Below the pieces are notes generated by a model. It was not told where the DNA came from and ran no database searches. It saw nothing but the letters and a program-made list of their open reading frames with translations. A stretch of DNA of 23,684 nucleotides from Chalciporus piperatus (Eukaryota > Basidiomycota > Agaricomycetes > Boletales > Boletaceae), in the NCBI GenBank assembly GCA_038093975.1, contig JBBPTG010000328.1, positions 1 to 23,684 of the forward strand, read 5' to 3'. Below, piece by piece: positions 1 to 10,257 of this stretch. The position numbers and the translations under genes were made by a program. Every line of letters starts with the position of its first letter. Within the stretch, counting starts at the first letter, position 1.

Positions 1-1005
1 TCCAAGCAGAGTGGCGGAGGGGAGAACAGGCAGGGAAAAGAAGGCTTCGTGACGGTGAGATCTCCTGATCCAAGCCCTTGATCTCGCTCAGCGTATTTCC
101 AGGGTACCTATCCCTACATGGCAACTTCGCTCCTTTTTGCTCGAGTTATGAAGTCCGAGGCTACAGTGAAGCACCAAGTGCAGCACGATCTGGAATCCTT
201 CTTTTGGGTCTTGTGGGAGCTATGCGTCAATATATCTGGCCCCTATGGGAAGAAAAGGGCATGGGGTTCTACTCCCTTCAAGTTGACTCCTGCCACCACC
301 TCTGCGTCTACCACCACCTCTGCGCCCACCACCACCTCTGCCACCTCTGCCACCGCCGCCACCACTGCGTCCACCACAATCACCATGACCACTGCCACCG
401 ACATGAGTATGCCACCTCAGGCTATAAACCATACAACCAATAAGCCCTCAAAGGAACCTTTTCAGGCTCCCTGTCTCTACGGTCAAGATAGTCGCAGTGT
501 TGCAGTTCCTACGTGGGCGGTAGACTCAGAATCACTCCAGCTCACTGCCGTGGGTGTTCACGAATGGAGAAAACTGGCCAATGAGGATACGGTCATTAAT
601 CCTATCAGCCCCTACTTCGCCGAAGGACCCGGTGGCCCTGAGTTTGTTGAAGGAATGAAGAAACTCTGGGCTTACTTCCGACCCACGAAATCAACGCCTG
701 AGGATCTCATTACCCACAAGAAATTCATGGACATTCTGTACCAGATGTACCAGGCCCAAAGTGCTCACCACGATCGCCCGCACAATGCGGAAGAGACAAC
801 GGCTCGCAAGGAGTACAATGGCTACTTCGCTGAGGTCATAAGCCTTCCGGCTGGCCCTCGACGCCACTCACAGCTAACCTCGAAGACGAAGACGGGGGCA
901 CGTAGTATTTTGAAGCGTACTTTGGAACCGCCATCGGGCAGAGGCAATGCGAAGCGAAGTCGTAGTGACCAGACGAAGGGAGCTGGGCCGTCGGGAGGAA
1001 AATAA
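1..1005 (+). CDS. FunK1-type fungal protein kinase, C-terminal part (5' end outside window)
   Basis: C-terminal half of a FunK1-like kinase, a basidiomycete-expanded family of eukaryotic-like Ser/Thr kinases. Two exons are visible: 1-54 and 103-1005, joined in phase 0 across a 48-nt intron (55-102, GTGAGA...TTCCAG). The joined frame reads GFVTGTYPYMATSLL (kinase subdomain VIII region) followed by HDLESFFWVLWEL (subdomain IX), both family hallmarks. A Thr/Ala/Ser-rich low-complexity stretch (positions 291-401) comes next, then family-like tail sequence and a basic C-terminus rich in Lys, Arg and Ser before TAA. The ATP-binding lobe and catalytic loop lie upstream of the window, so activity cannot be judged. 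The Plavaka transposase starts about 320 bp downstream on the same strand. The assignment is by recalled motifs; the intron phase match supports the model strongly. Confidence 0.85.
291..401 (+). repeat. ACCACC(T/G)CTGC-type low-complexity repeat inside the kinase gene
   Basis: Degenerate tandem repeats of ACCACC with TCTGC or GCCC interruptions encode a Thr/Ala/Ser-rich linker in the kinase frame. The stretch interrupts the region just after the kinase C-lobe motifs. It stays open in all three forward frames, so it is probably replication-slippage expansion tolerated in a linker. Confidence 0.75.
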
Positions 1006-1325
1006 AGAGTATTGGCTCCAGACTCCAGTTCCTTTGATGTTCGTTTTCACGGTCTCTTATGCCTTCTTTATCCTTTCAGTTTATCGTTGTTCATCGGATT
1101 GACTGGGTCGTGACTCGTCGTTATATCCTCGGTAGTGTGGAACCGTGTTCGCTACAGACATCGCTATGGAATCAAGGACTCATTACTTTTCTTGTCATTT
1201 GGGCTCAGCTTTGTCAGGTCCTGGCCAGCCGCAGGTGTCCTTTTTTGTCGCCGTTTTATGACTCTCACATTTCCCCAGGTGGGCGCGCATCACTGATCTT
1301 ACATCTTCCTTTACCAGAGACCACG
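1006..1325. other. Spacer between kinase stop and Plavaka start codon
   Basis: This 320-bp stretch holds no convincing gene. The transposase frame stays open upstream to an ATG at 1059, but the codons between 1059 and 1325 give no family-like sequence, so I take it as leader. I looked for a left terminus matching the CATCAGGAAAAACCCT motif found 3' of the transposase and saw none here. Confidence 0.5.
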
Positions 1326-4300
1326 ATGCAGACTCTTCTCAATGCTCTCAATGTTAAAGAAGACCCATATACCTGTCCGGTATGTTCCAAACGCCTCAAG
1401 ACCACTCAGGGCTTGTTAGCCCACATGAGCTCAGCACGTCGCTGTCGAGAATACAAGAAAGGTAAAACGGCTGCACTAGGTAGCCTAGCAGACGAAGAAC
1501 TGCAGACCGAGGAGGTGGAGGTAGATCGCCCAGTTCAAGTTCTCCCCCATCAAGCTGCTGACTGGCAAGAAAACCCGAGGGAGATTATAGAGGATTTCCA
1601 TGACCAGCTCTATGAGTTGGTCCCCTTGGACTTGGACGGCGACTCAGAGCCGCACGCAGGACCTTCCAACCAACGACAAACGGAGGAAATAGATGAACGT
1701 TTCGAAGAAGACATATTTCCTCGTGCGGGGACCGTGATCCGAATGGACGAGACGTTGCATGAGAAGTGGCGGAAATTGTTTGGAAAGGAAGATGCTGACG
1801 GAGACGCCCTGATGGATGAGGGCCCTGGCGACTCGGATGCTGCCAAGTTTACACCATTCGCCTCTGAGCTGGACTGGAGGATCGCTCGATGGGCAGTTCA
1901 AGAAGGGGTGGGCCACAAGTCATTGGATCGACTGCTAGCCATTCCAGGGGTGCGTTTCAATCGTGGACTCGTTCATTGCAATAACTGACTCAGACGGATA
2001 GGTTGTGAAAAGTCTGGGTCTCTCATTCCATAACACCAGGAAGTTGCACAAGATAGTGGACGAGATTTCGCCTCGCGTCAAATGGACCACTCGCGAGCTA
2101 TGGTATCAATCTGATCCTGAGGCCAGACACACGATACACTATCGGGACGTCATCGATGCGGTCAAGACTTTATTGGGAAATCCAGCACATGCGAAGGACA
2201 TCGTCTACAGGCCTAAACAGATTTTCACCAACTCGTCCAAGAAGAAGAGAATATACCATGAGATGTGGACCGGGGATTGGTGGGCAGCAGTCCAGGTAAG
2301 TCTAATCCGCATCAGTTTCCCCCGTCACTGACAGTTGTCTCAGAAACGGTTACCTGAGCACTCCTGCGTTGCCCCCGTCATCATCTCAACCGATAAGACG
2401 CAGCTTACGCAGTTTTCTGGGGGGAAAATGGCATATCCGGTGTATCTGACGCTGGGCAACATTCCTCGCGCCCTTCGACGCAAGCCTAGCGAAAATGCAT
2501 GCGTCCTCATCGGCTATCTCTCCATCAGCAAGATTGTCGGCAAGGACTTGACAAAGAAAGAACAGTCGGCGCGCGTTCAACAGCTATTCCATGAGTCGAT
2601 GAGGTTGATATTGGAGCCACTGATAGAGGCAGGGAAGAAAGGAGTGGAGATAGCGGGAGGAGATGGGAAAGTCAGGCGAGTTCATCCAATCCTCGCTGCG
2701 TACGTCGCCGACTATCCCGAGCAGTGTCTGGTGACCTGCGCCAAGTACGGGACATGCGCCAAGTGTCTCGTCACAGAGGATGAGCTGGAAGAGAGAGTTC
2801 CTGGACCACCTCGCACTCAGAAATCTACTGCCGATACCATAAGGAACGCCATGGCACAGGCCACGTCCAATTCCAATTACCTGGACCTTTGCAAAGCTGC
2901 GCTGCTGTCTGGTGGGGTCAGTCGACCTTTCTGGGACGGATTCCCTCTCTGCGACATTCATCTTTCCATCACGCCCGACGTTCTCCACCAACTATACCAT
3001 GGGATCGTCAAGTACCTCACCTCCTGGTGCACCAGTCTCATGGACACCAAGGAGCTCGATTCTCGAATCCGCACTCTCCCTCCTTGTTTCGGCGTTCGTC
3101 ACTTTACCAATGGGTGGTCCAAACTGTCTCAAATCGCTGGCAAAGAAAGAAAGGACATGGCCCGCATTCTCTTGGGCGTCCTGGTCGGTAAAGTCCCCTC
3201 CCAGGTCATCACCTCCTACTGCGCCCTCCTCGACTTCATATACATAGCCCAATACCCCACCCACGACGATGATTCCCTCCAATGGATGGAGGAATCGCTC
3301 AGTCTCTTCCACGAGAATAAAGAGATTTTCCTCGCTGGGGAAAATGGGCTGGGCATCCGAGAACATTTCAATATCCCCAAGTTCCATTCTCTCGTGCATT
3401 ACGCCGACTCTATTCGATACTTCGGAACCACGGACAACTACAACACGGAAGCTTTCGAGCGCTTCCATATAGACATGGCCAAGGAAGGCTGGCGAGCCTC
3501 CAACTTCAGAAATGAAGTTCCACAAATGACCCGGTGGCTGGAGCGACAAGAGAAAATCAGTCTTTTCCAGGGCTACGTCGAATACAGGACTCAAGACGAC
3601 CTTCAGGATGATCGGGAGGAACCACTCAATCCAAAAACTTCTGGAGCTGGCGTGGTGATCGCTCGTCAGCCAGCCGTCCCAGGCCAAACTATCAATAGCA
3701 TCCAAAAGAACCATCACGCTCCCTCATTCCCTCATCATCTTCGAACCTATCTCAACTCCCTTCTACCCGCTGATGAAGCTCTTCCCCGCCGCAACATTCC
3801 ATTTGCCCATCTTCCATTCGACAAACTGGACATTTGGCATACCTGCAAGTTCGCTCTCGACGTACTCGGTAACGACGTTGATGGTACAGAGGGGATAGAT
3901 TCCATCAAAGCCAAGCCAGGCAGGTTTGATACCGTTGTCGTGGCTTATACCAGCGATGCAGAGACTACAGGTTTGCAAGGTAAGTATAGTATCTGTTTTG
4001 AATTTGTACCCAACAATCTGACATCTTGCTTTCAAAGGAATGCGAATAGGACGTTTGCGAGTTATTTTCAAACTTCCCTCCTCCCTTTCTCTTTTGACTC
4101 AGGCGCCTGATACCTGGCCAAAAGAACCATTGGCATACGTAGAGTGGTATAAGCATTCGGCGTCACCAGGCAAGTTCCACAACATGTATAGAGTTACTAA
4201 ACCTTCTCTTCCTCCAAATATCTCAAACTTGGCTCCTACCATTCCCGGTGACATTATCCCTCTCAAAACCATTAGGCAGAGTTGTCAACTAATTCCGCAT

Positions 4301-4414
4301 GTTACTGATGATGAGCGTTCTGCCGATTGGACTGGTGATATTGTTTTAGACACTTGTTCTACCTTCCTTTTGAATAATTGGTCTAGTAAGTATTCCTATC
4401 AGACGTTGTACTAG
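1326..4414 (+). CDS. Plavaka-type transposase (fungal DNA transposon), apparently intact
   Basis: DDE-type transposase of the fungal Plavaka lineage, placed near the CACTA/KDZ transposons; it would cut and paste its own element. Four exons (1326-1949, 2002-2295, 2344-3979, 4038-4414) join in phases 0, 0 and 1 across introns of 52, 48 and 58 nt, giving about 976 codons with no stop. Residues 17-45 hold the N-terminal zinc finger CPVCSKRL...GLLAHM...RRC. Then come YHEMWTGDWWAAVQ, the motif VIISTDKTQLTQFSG (Asp near residue 323), YPVYLTLGNIP, LDFIYIAQYPTHDDDSL, and the strongly conserved HFNIPKFHSLVHYADSIR and TEAFERFHIDMAK. All are hallmark blocks of the family. I chose the ATG at 1326 because it lies just before the zinc finger. 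With all blocks present and no break, this copy may be active or recently inserted. Confidence 0.92.
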
Positions 4415-4542
4415 TAGTTGTAGATGCTACAATGTCGATTCAAAAAAGATCCATATGTACATAAATTGTTCCATTTGTTTACAAAAGTGCACAAATAAGT
4501 CATAGGTGCACATATGACTACAAATGACTGGCTATGACATAC

Positions 4543-4558
4543 AGGGTTTTTCCTGATG
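4543..4558. mobile_element. Candidate 3' terminus of the Plavaka element
   Basis: AGGGTTTTTCCTGATG lies about 130 bp after the Plavaka stop codon. It matches, with one extra T, the outermost bases of the right inverted repeat of the intron element (18943-18957, AGGGTTTTCCTGATG). I infer it is the right end of the Plavaka transposon. No matching left end was found between 1 and 1325, so the assignment is tentative. Confidence 0.4.
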
Positions 4559-4570
4559 GATATTGCACCA

Positions 4571-4614
4571 TCTGACAGAGTGTGACTTCAAATCTGACAG
4601 AGTGTGACTCCAAA
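4571..4614. repeat. 22-bp tandem duplication
   Basis: Two adjacent copies (4571-4592 and 4593-4614) of TCTGACAGAGTGTGACT(T/C)CAAA differ at one base. They lie just outside the candidate Plavaka terminus, in otherwise non-coding sequence. Confidence 0.9.
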
Positions 4615-4779
4615 TTTGAAAGGCACATCGAATCATATTGTTGCGTATACTACAACAAATCCCGAAATAGAAATACAGCGGGGTCCCGCCCCTGCCTCCC
4701 GCCATTCCCGCCTCCCGAGCTGCCCCTAATAAATTGTCCCGTCCCCGAGCGTTTTCGCTATCCACTTGCCAGAAGTATC

Positions 4780-6839
4780 CTATACGTACCCCAAAATCAG
4801 CTTGGCGAAGAGGGAACGAGCACAATATATGCAGACTTACCATCTCCGACGCCTCTCGCTCGTATGCCTGAAGATATCTCGTCAGGAACCTCCTCAAGCT
4901 GGCGTAGTATGCATACCTCTCGTTGGGGTTCCGTTAGAGCGTCGTAATACTCCGTAAATTCCCTTGTAAAGCCTCGCTTCACCTGTTTGACCCAACGATG
5001 TCCACACAAGTTCCTGCCGCGAGTCAATGGGTACGAGATGATATGAGAGGGTTAGTATGGGGCCCACCTTCCGTTTGCTGAGGTACCGGGTCGGAATTTT
5101 GTCTTCGCATCAGGATTAGCACGTCCGGGCTTGCCACCCCGACACGGCGTCTTCTTCGGCTTTGTCTTTGCGGGAGGCTTGATTGCGGACTTGTCTGGCA
5201 TCGGAGGAAGTGGTGGTATGACTAACCCTGCCGCCTTCAAAGCCCCGACTGACCTAATTGGAGTGAGGGGACTGTGGGTCACTGGAAACGAACGAGAAAG
5301 AACAACTCACAAGATATCTACGGCGCGTGGAGCTATGTATGCATGCGATGTTGACAGCAGTTCTGACGGCCCGCTATTGGTGGCCTGAGCCATGTCGAGT
5401 GAAGTCGTTGGGGGGATGCTCTCTTTGTTCACGCGCGGTGTCAACGGCAGTTCTGGCGGCCCGCTGGTGGTGGCCTGAGCCGTGTCAAGTGAAGTTGTTG
5501 GGGGAATGTTTTCTTTGTTCGCGCGCAATGTCGACGGCGGCTCCAACCGTGCGCTATTAGCCTGAGGTGAGTCCCAGTGTTTGAGTACTGCCTCTGGCGT
5601 TGGTGGCGGATGAGAGGCACCTTCGAGTTGACAAGTGTGCAGTGGCAAAGGAGACCGCGGGTCCCATTCATCGAGCATCAGTGGCGCTAGTGGCGCTGGG
5701 GTGACTGGGCGTGAGTGCATTCGAATCGGAGGCGGTTCTTGCAACTCTACAGATGGCTCTAGTGAGTATGATGGGGACGGAGGCGGAGACGGAGACTTCA
5801 AGTAGTAGTCTGTGGAGGTCGACAACACATTCGCTGCCACCCTCGATGGTGACTCGGATGCTTTCGACTTGCCCTTCCTCGCCCTTTTGAGCTGCTGAGC
5901 AACGACGGCGGGCGAGGAGACGCCGAGCTTGCGTTTCTTGACTATCTTGACTTCTTCTTGTTGACTCTCTTCTTCGTCGTCGTCGACATCCGCAAAATCA
6001 TCGGCCGCATCGACCGTGGGTTCTTGCCCTGCTTTGTCTGATTTGGTGTGAACATGTCGCCGCGCCCAAGACGGATAGTGAGTCGTGCAAAGATGCTGGA
6101 GCTTCCATCCGTTGTTCGCGAAGGTGAACAACGGGTACATTGTTTCCATCAACCGCCTAATCGAAGCCGCCGCCGCAGGGGAGGCTTGTCTCCATGTCCG
6201 TGGTGCTTCGTTCTTGCGTTTAAGGTCCCTCCACCCTCCGGCCAGAAGCCTGCGCACGGCTTGCACCGTCTCTGCGTCCAACCAACCGCCATTGTCGGTC
6301 TCCAGATAGGGCAACTGACCTCGCCCTTTGACATTTGAGACGGCGTTTTTCTTCCATTCGATATAGTGAGACTTGTCCCAGAAACGAATGGCTGTGTGTG
6401 TCTGTGGAGAAGCAGCCTCTCGGGGTGGTTGGGGGGCACAATGCAAGGTGGTGACATCGATATTGCTGCCTGACATCTTCAGCGCCTCGACAAGTTGTGT
6501 GAACAACGTTCTGGTGCAAATTGAGTGAAACGGTGCACAGAGAAACTACGTAACTTACTGCAATGTATCCCGCTGGACGACCGCCATGGAGAGCTCATGT
6601 TCAAGTGCTTTGCAATGTTCCTGCATGGCGTGCAGATGGTGAGCGTGTGACATCGGTGCAGGTGCGGAAATACTGAGGATACTATCCCCACGCAGCCTGG
6701 GATCAATGGCAAAATCTGGCGGTCTCTGATGGGGTGGAATAGTATAATGCGGAACTTGCAGCGATGCGAGCGATGTGTCGATTGGTGGATTGCGGACGAT
6801 GTCCTGAGACGATGGGCCCGCCGCCGGTGGAGTTGACAA
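4780..6839 (-). CDS. Conserved basidiomycete hypothetical protein, six exons
   Basis: Function unknown. Exons on the minus strand: 6839-6559, 6510-5311, 5271-5068, 5013-4917, 4867-4841 and 4800-4780. The introns are 48, 39, 54, 49 and 40 nt, and every phase matches, giving about 609 codons. Residues roughly 110-230 carry RFWDKSHYIEWKKNAVSN, then LPYLETDNGG, a WRDLKRK...PRTWRQ block and WKLQHLCTTHYPSWARRH, a pattern I recall from unnamed Agaricomycete proteins. An acidic stretch, basic KKRK/KRARKGK clusters (possible nuclear signals) and a Pro/Ser-rich tail with two 30-residue repeats follow. The first exon has no in-frame ATG upstream of the coding-like region: the codon where one would expect the start (6837-6839) is TTG and a stop lies upstream. 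Either an upstream exon is missing or the start is lost. The first clear in-frame ATG is at 6651-6653. Confidence 0.65.
5361..5540 (-). repeat. 90-bp coding tandem repeat
   Basis: Two copies (5361-5450 and 5451-5540) of a 90-bp unit, with decayed similarity continuing to about 5560, encode 30-residue repeats containing NKE(N/S)IPPTTSLD(T/M)AQAT in the Pro/Ser-rich C-terminal part of the minus-strand hypothetical gene. The unit length is a multiple of three, so the frame is kept. Confidence 0.8.
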
Positions 6840-7155
6840 TGGGCAACTACGATCCCCGCTTCGCCCTCAATGCAATATCCATCACCGCACGGCCTTGCGC
6901 CTACCTCATCAACCGCGACTCCAAGCGAGAGACCGCACGACTGCTCACAAACACGGAGATCGCAGCGCGCCAGCAAAAACGGAGACGCGAAGTTGAAGGC
7001 GACTCAGGCGACTCGGATGACCTGGGACACAGACAGAAACGATGCAGGAGGTCGTTTTAGTTTCTTAGCTCGGACACGGACTGAAAAAACGCGGGACGTT
7101 CTTTTAGCAGCTCGGATATATTTTTTACATCGTTTTGTATCATCACGTTTGTACC
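6840..7155. other. Spacer between two minus-strand genes
   Basis: No supported gene. A forward reading frame runs from about 6764 to 7060 with a basic C-terminus (RQQKRRREVEGD), but it overlaps the first exon of the minus-strand hypothetical gene antisense and shows no family motif, so I do not call it. An intron acceptor or missing first exon of the minus-strand gene may lie here. Confidence 0.4.
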
Positions 7156-9638
7156 TTAAATTGTTTCATCATCGTCCTCGATGCGGTCGTACTGAGAGTG
7201 ATCTAAACCCGGCTTCTCGACCATAAAAAACCTCGGACCACTGGCAGTAACTCCTGATGGTAGCGTGGGCGTGTGAGGAACCATGGCGATCACGCTGAGG
7301 ATATCTTTGACGGAGAGGACACTACGATCGGGGAGTAATGTGCATGAGGGCACTGTATTCGAGGAGATCTTGAGTAAATCTGGATCTGGAGCGGAATAGA
7401 GCCGAATGATGGCGACATCGAGAAATGTCCAGTCGTTCTCGCTGGCCTGACCAGCACCCGCCGGGACGTTGATAGGCAGCCTGGTGAAATATTGCACTTC
7501 ACCGAATCTAATTGTGTCGTCGAGTTTGATCTGAACTCGATCTTAATCAGCGGATCAGTGGCGGACGAAGATAAGATCTATACTTTAACATTGCGGGAAA
7601 CACGCAATTCATCCGGCCTCTTCGCTTCGAGTTCTCTCCATGCTGAACGAGCCGTTTGGCCATTGGGCAGGCGGAGCTTGGCCCATCTTCGAATCGGGTG
7701 CAGTGGATGTTCTTCACCCAAAAACACACGAATGGCATCGGCGTCGACCCCGGTCGGGAGCGCTGGCTCTGGGTCACGTTTCCTGAGTAGCACGAATCCG
7801 CCGCCTAAGTCCTCTGCTGTGGCAGGAAGCGATTTGGATCGAGTGTGATCGAGTTCGGGCATGACTGAGAGTAGCGCATTGATCTGGCAGCGACGTACAC
7901 CTTCGCGAGAGAGATTCTCGTACGGATGTAACGGCTGGCGAATTTCTTGACCTAAGTTTCCGATCGTTCGTTCCATCGTCCACTGAGCATAGCATATGGG
8001 AGGTCCCTTGAGCAATGTCTCCTTGGCGAGATGAGAAACTTGATGAACACATGGGCGGACAAAATGCAACCGATCCTCGCAGAGTTGATAGTATATTTCC
8101 TCGAATTCACGTTCCCACGAGCAGAGGAGAACATGGGCAGCGACGAGATCGTCGGAGGTGATCCGATGTTGTGAGATAAGCTGAAAACCACGGACGAGCT
8201 TGCAATAATTTATCCAATAACGCTCTGGGAGAACACCATAAAGAAGAGCGGGTCCGATCGCGAACGTATGCAGTTGAAACTCCCATGTCCTATAGCCTGA
8301 GGTGAGCTTCTCAGCAATGTTGCGCGGTTTGTGATCAAACGAGCTTGGAAGAAATGAGCCTCCCCTCTCGACCGCCTTTCCATGTGCTTGCCATAGGTCG
8401 TTGTTGCGAAGGACTGCCCAATCCCAGGTGTCGATGTCGTCGGAATGCCCCACATCAACTGTCCCTCGCCAAAGCCCGAGGAGAAGAAGGCTTATATTCA
8501 TAGCGAGGTGCATGATATCCGTGGTCATGGCGAGGGGGATTCCTAAGGTACGACGGGGGGAGAGCCCGAGAATGAGTGGTGCCTTTGTCAGGCCGGTCTC
8601 GGTCTTGCGACTTTTCAAATTGCTTTTGGTTTGGCGAGGCGACAAGGAGTTCGATATTGCTGGCATAGTCCTGATCTCCACCAGAAGGAAGATTGAATAC
8701 ATCTACGTCATCGTGGTTACTGCCCTCAATGCAACGATCACATGGCATGAGAAGCGCAGGGTAGTAGTGGGTCCCGACTTCTTTACGCCGCCCAAGGACG
8801 CCACAGTACATACGACAACCATTCTTCCCGCTATGACCGACCATTCCATCAAGGTAAACGAGACCTGGGCCGTCGGCCGTGATAAACATTAGATAGGGAT
8901 CGGATCGGAAAGTCGTATTTTGGGAGGCATCCCAGATGGTGAGCCCCTCGTTTTGGAGTGCAGCAAGGTGATGGAGACCAGCGAACAAGAACGACTCGAT
9001 GTTTCGCGGCTTATTGGGACCCGGGATAAAGCCACCTGGAAGGACATTGATCTTGCGATATCGCTTGTCTGGGGCGAGATTGATGATTATCCATACGTAA
9101 ATCCAGCAGTCTGACTGCTTTTTCTCATACAATTGTGCACCGTCAAGTGAAATCGAAAGAACGATGTCGTTTGGTTTGACATCTCCTGCGAGATAGGCGC
9201 TGAGGTAATCGTGGCCCATGGCGATGTCTTCGATGACCGGAATCCTACCTGAGGCACGGAATTCTTCGAGGATTTGCTCCGTACGCTGATGTAGGTACTT
9301 CATCTCGCATGCGCTGTCAGGGTTTCAGTATCGTGCCTGGAGCTGGGGACCCACGGGAATGGTGATTGCTTGCCGCACGCCAACTTTGGTTCGACCTTGA
9401 CTCGCCTGTAACCTCACCTGGTCCCACCGAGATGTATCGCAGTAGGGGCATGTATCGAGGTCGGCATATGGCCCCGTAAACGCAACACACGACTTGAAGC
9501 ACATGTCGTGCTCAATCGACTCCACGCCCGTGTACTGTGCAATAAGCCTCTCCGTGCGCCTGTAGGTCAAGAGATTCTTGGCCATGTTGGCATCGATGAG
9601 ATTGAGTGCAGCGGCGTTGCAGACACGTTCGTAGGCTT

Positions 9639-9642
9639 GCTG
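9639..9642. repeat. Target-site duplication, left copy (GCTG)
   Basis: GCTG directly abuts the TG start of the solo LTR and is repeated at 10258-10261 after its CA end. The tnp2 frame needs exactly one copy. Confidence 0.8.
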
Positions 9643-9846
9643 TGTTACGAACGCTCAGTTCCTTATCCTAGTCTTTCCTACACTTACTACGTTTCTCTTT
9701 CACTTTTGCACTTAGTCGCTTTCTCTCCCTTTTCTGTTATCTTATCTTATCAAGATCACATCACGTGACCTGCTGACATCAGCTAGGTCTAGCCTTTCGC
9801 TTACGTAACGTGGCTGTGCGTGGCTGTGCATCTTCCCCACTGTCCA

Positions 9847-9978
9847 TGACTCATACCGAGTCACCATGACTCAGACTCTTATTGACTCATTATGACTCAC
9901 CGTGACTCATACTGACTCACGCTGACTCATCTCGCTTACTAGTCATATACGCTATTGGCTGTTACTCGCCATGACTCA
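9847..9978. promoter_or_regulatory. Array of eight TGACTCA (AP-1/Gcn4-type bZIP) sites in the LTR
   Basis: Perfect TGACTCA heptamers start at 9847, 9867, 9883, 9893, 9903, 9913, 9923 and 9972. Five in a row are spaced exactly 10 bp, which places them on one face of the helix. The array lies about 90-220 bp upstream of the LTR TATA box. TGACTCA is the established consensus for Gcn4/AP-1 family bZIP factors; use as an LTR enhancer responding to such factors is inferred. Confidence 0.7.
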
Positions 9979-9991
9979 TATCTAGTCATAC

Positions 9992-10035
9992 CTAGTTATA
10001 TAGTTAAGGTTTACTAGTCATATAGTTAAGGTTTA
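9992..10035. repeat. 22-bp tandem repeat in the LTR
   Basis: CTAGT(T/C)ATATAGTTAAGGTTTA occurs twice in direct succession (9992-10013 and 10014-10035) with one mismatch, between the TGACTCA array and the TATA box. Confidence 0.85.
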
Positions 10036-10064
10036 GCCACAACATGTACAAACACTGTCAATAG

Positions 10065-10072
10065 TATATAAA
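10065..10072 (+). promoter_or_regulatory. TATA box of the solo LTR
   Basis: TATATAAA is followed about 30 nt later by a pyrimidine-rich stretch (CTCTCCAGTCTTGTTCTCC), a plausible start region. It fits an LTR promoter reading rightward, that is antisense to the tnp2 remnant. Confidence 0.6.
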
Positions 10073-10257
10073 CCCGGGTTGACAAGCACTGGCTCTCCAG
10101 TCTTGTTCTCCTGGAGTTTCCTCTTCTTGAACTTCATGGGCCAAGCGCTCCTGCTTGCCTAGTCTGATCCTCAGCTCTAGTTACTGAGTTGATGTGGTTT
10201 CGCTAGGGCATGTTGTCTGATGATAGCGCTAGCTCTTGATTGAGTTGAGTCGTTTCA

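Larger units (their letters stand above)
4415..4779. other. Plavaka 3' flank with subterminal-like repeats
   Basis: This gene-free stretch has repeated short words (GTGCACA, ATGACT/AGTCAT) between 4440 and 4540, of the kind seen in the subterminal regions of CACTA-like transposons. A terminus-like motif follows at 4543-4558, then a 22-bp tandem duplication at 4571-4614. GC-rich sequence at 4680-4750 precedes the 3' end of the next, opposite-strand gene. Confidence 0.5.
9643..10257. mobile_element. Solo LTR (615 bp, gypsy-like) inserted in the tnp2 gene
   Basis: The sequence starts TGTTACGAACG and ends CGTTTCA, the TG...CA ends expected of an LTR. It is flanked by the identical 4-bp GCTG at 9639-9642 and 10258-10261. 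Excising it with one GCTG copy restores the tnp2 reading frame exactly across a Gln-Gln pair. It contains an array of TGACTCA sites, a 22-bp tandem repeat and a TATA box, as expected of a promoter-bearing LTR on the plus strand. No internal retroelement coding sequence is present, so it is a solo LTR left by LTR-LTR recombination (inference). The start TGTTACG is shared with the partial LTR at 23378. Confidence 0.82.

Noticed and set aside
220..432. Glycine/arginine-rich minus-strand frame
   Set aside because: It is the antisense of the ACC-rich linker repeat of the kinase gene; low complexity keeps it open.
2992..3717. Long minus-strand frame of 241 codons
   Set aside because: It is the shadow of the conserved Plavaka transposase exon 3.
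6764..7060. Forward-strand frame with a basic C-terminus (RQQKRRREVEGD)
   Set aside because: It overlaps the first exon of a better-supported minus-strand gene antisense and shows no family motif or intron support.
7547..9114. Forward-strand frames opposite the tnp2 pseudogene
   Set aside because: The minus strand carries all the conserved transposase blocks; these are shadows.
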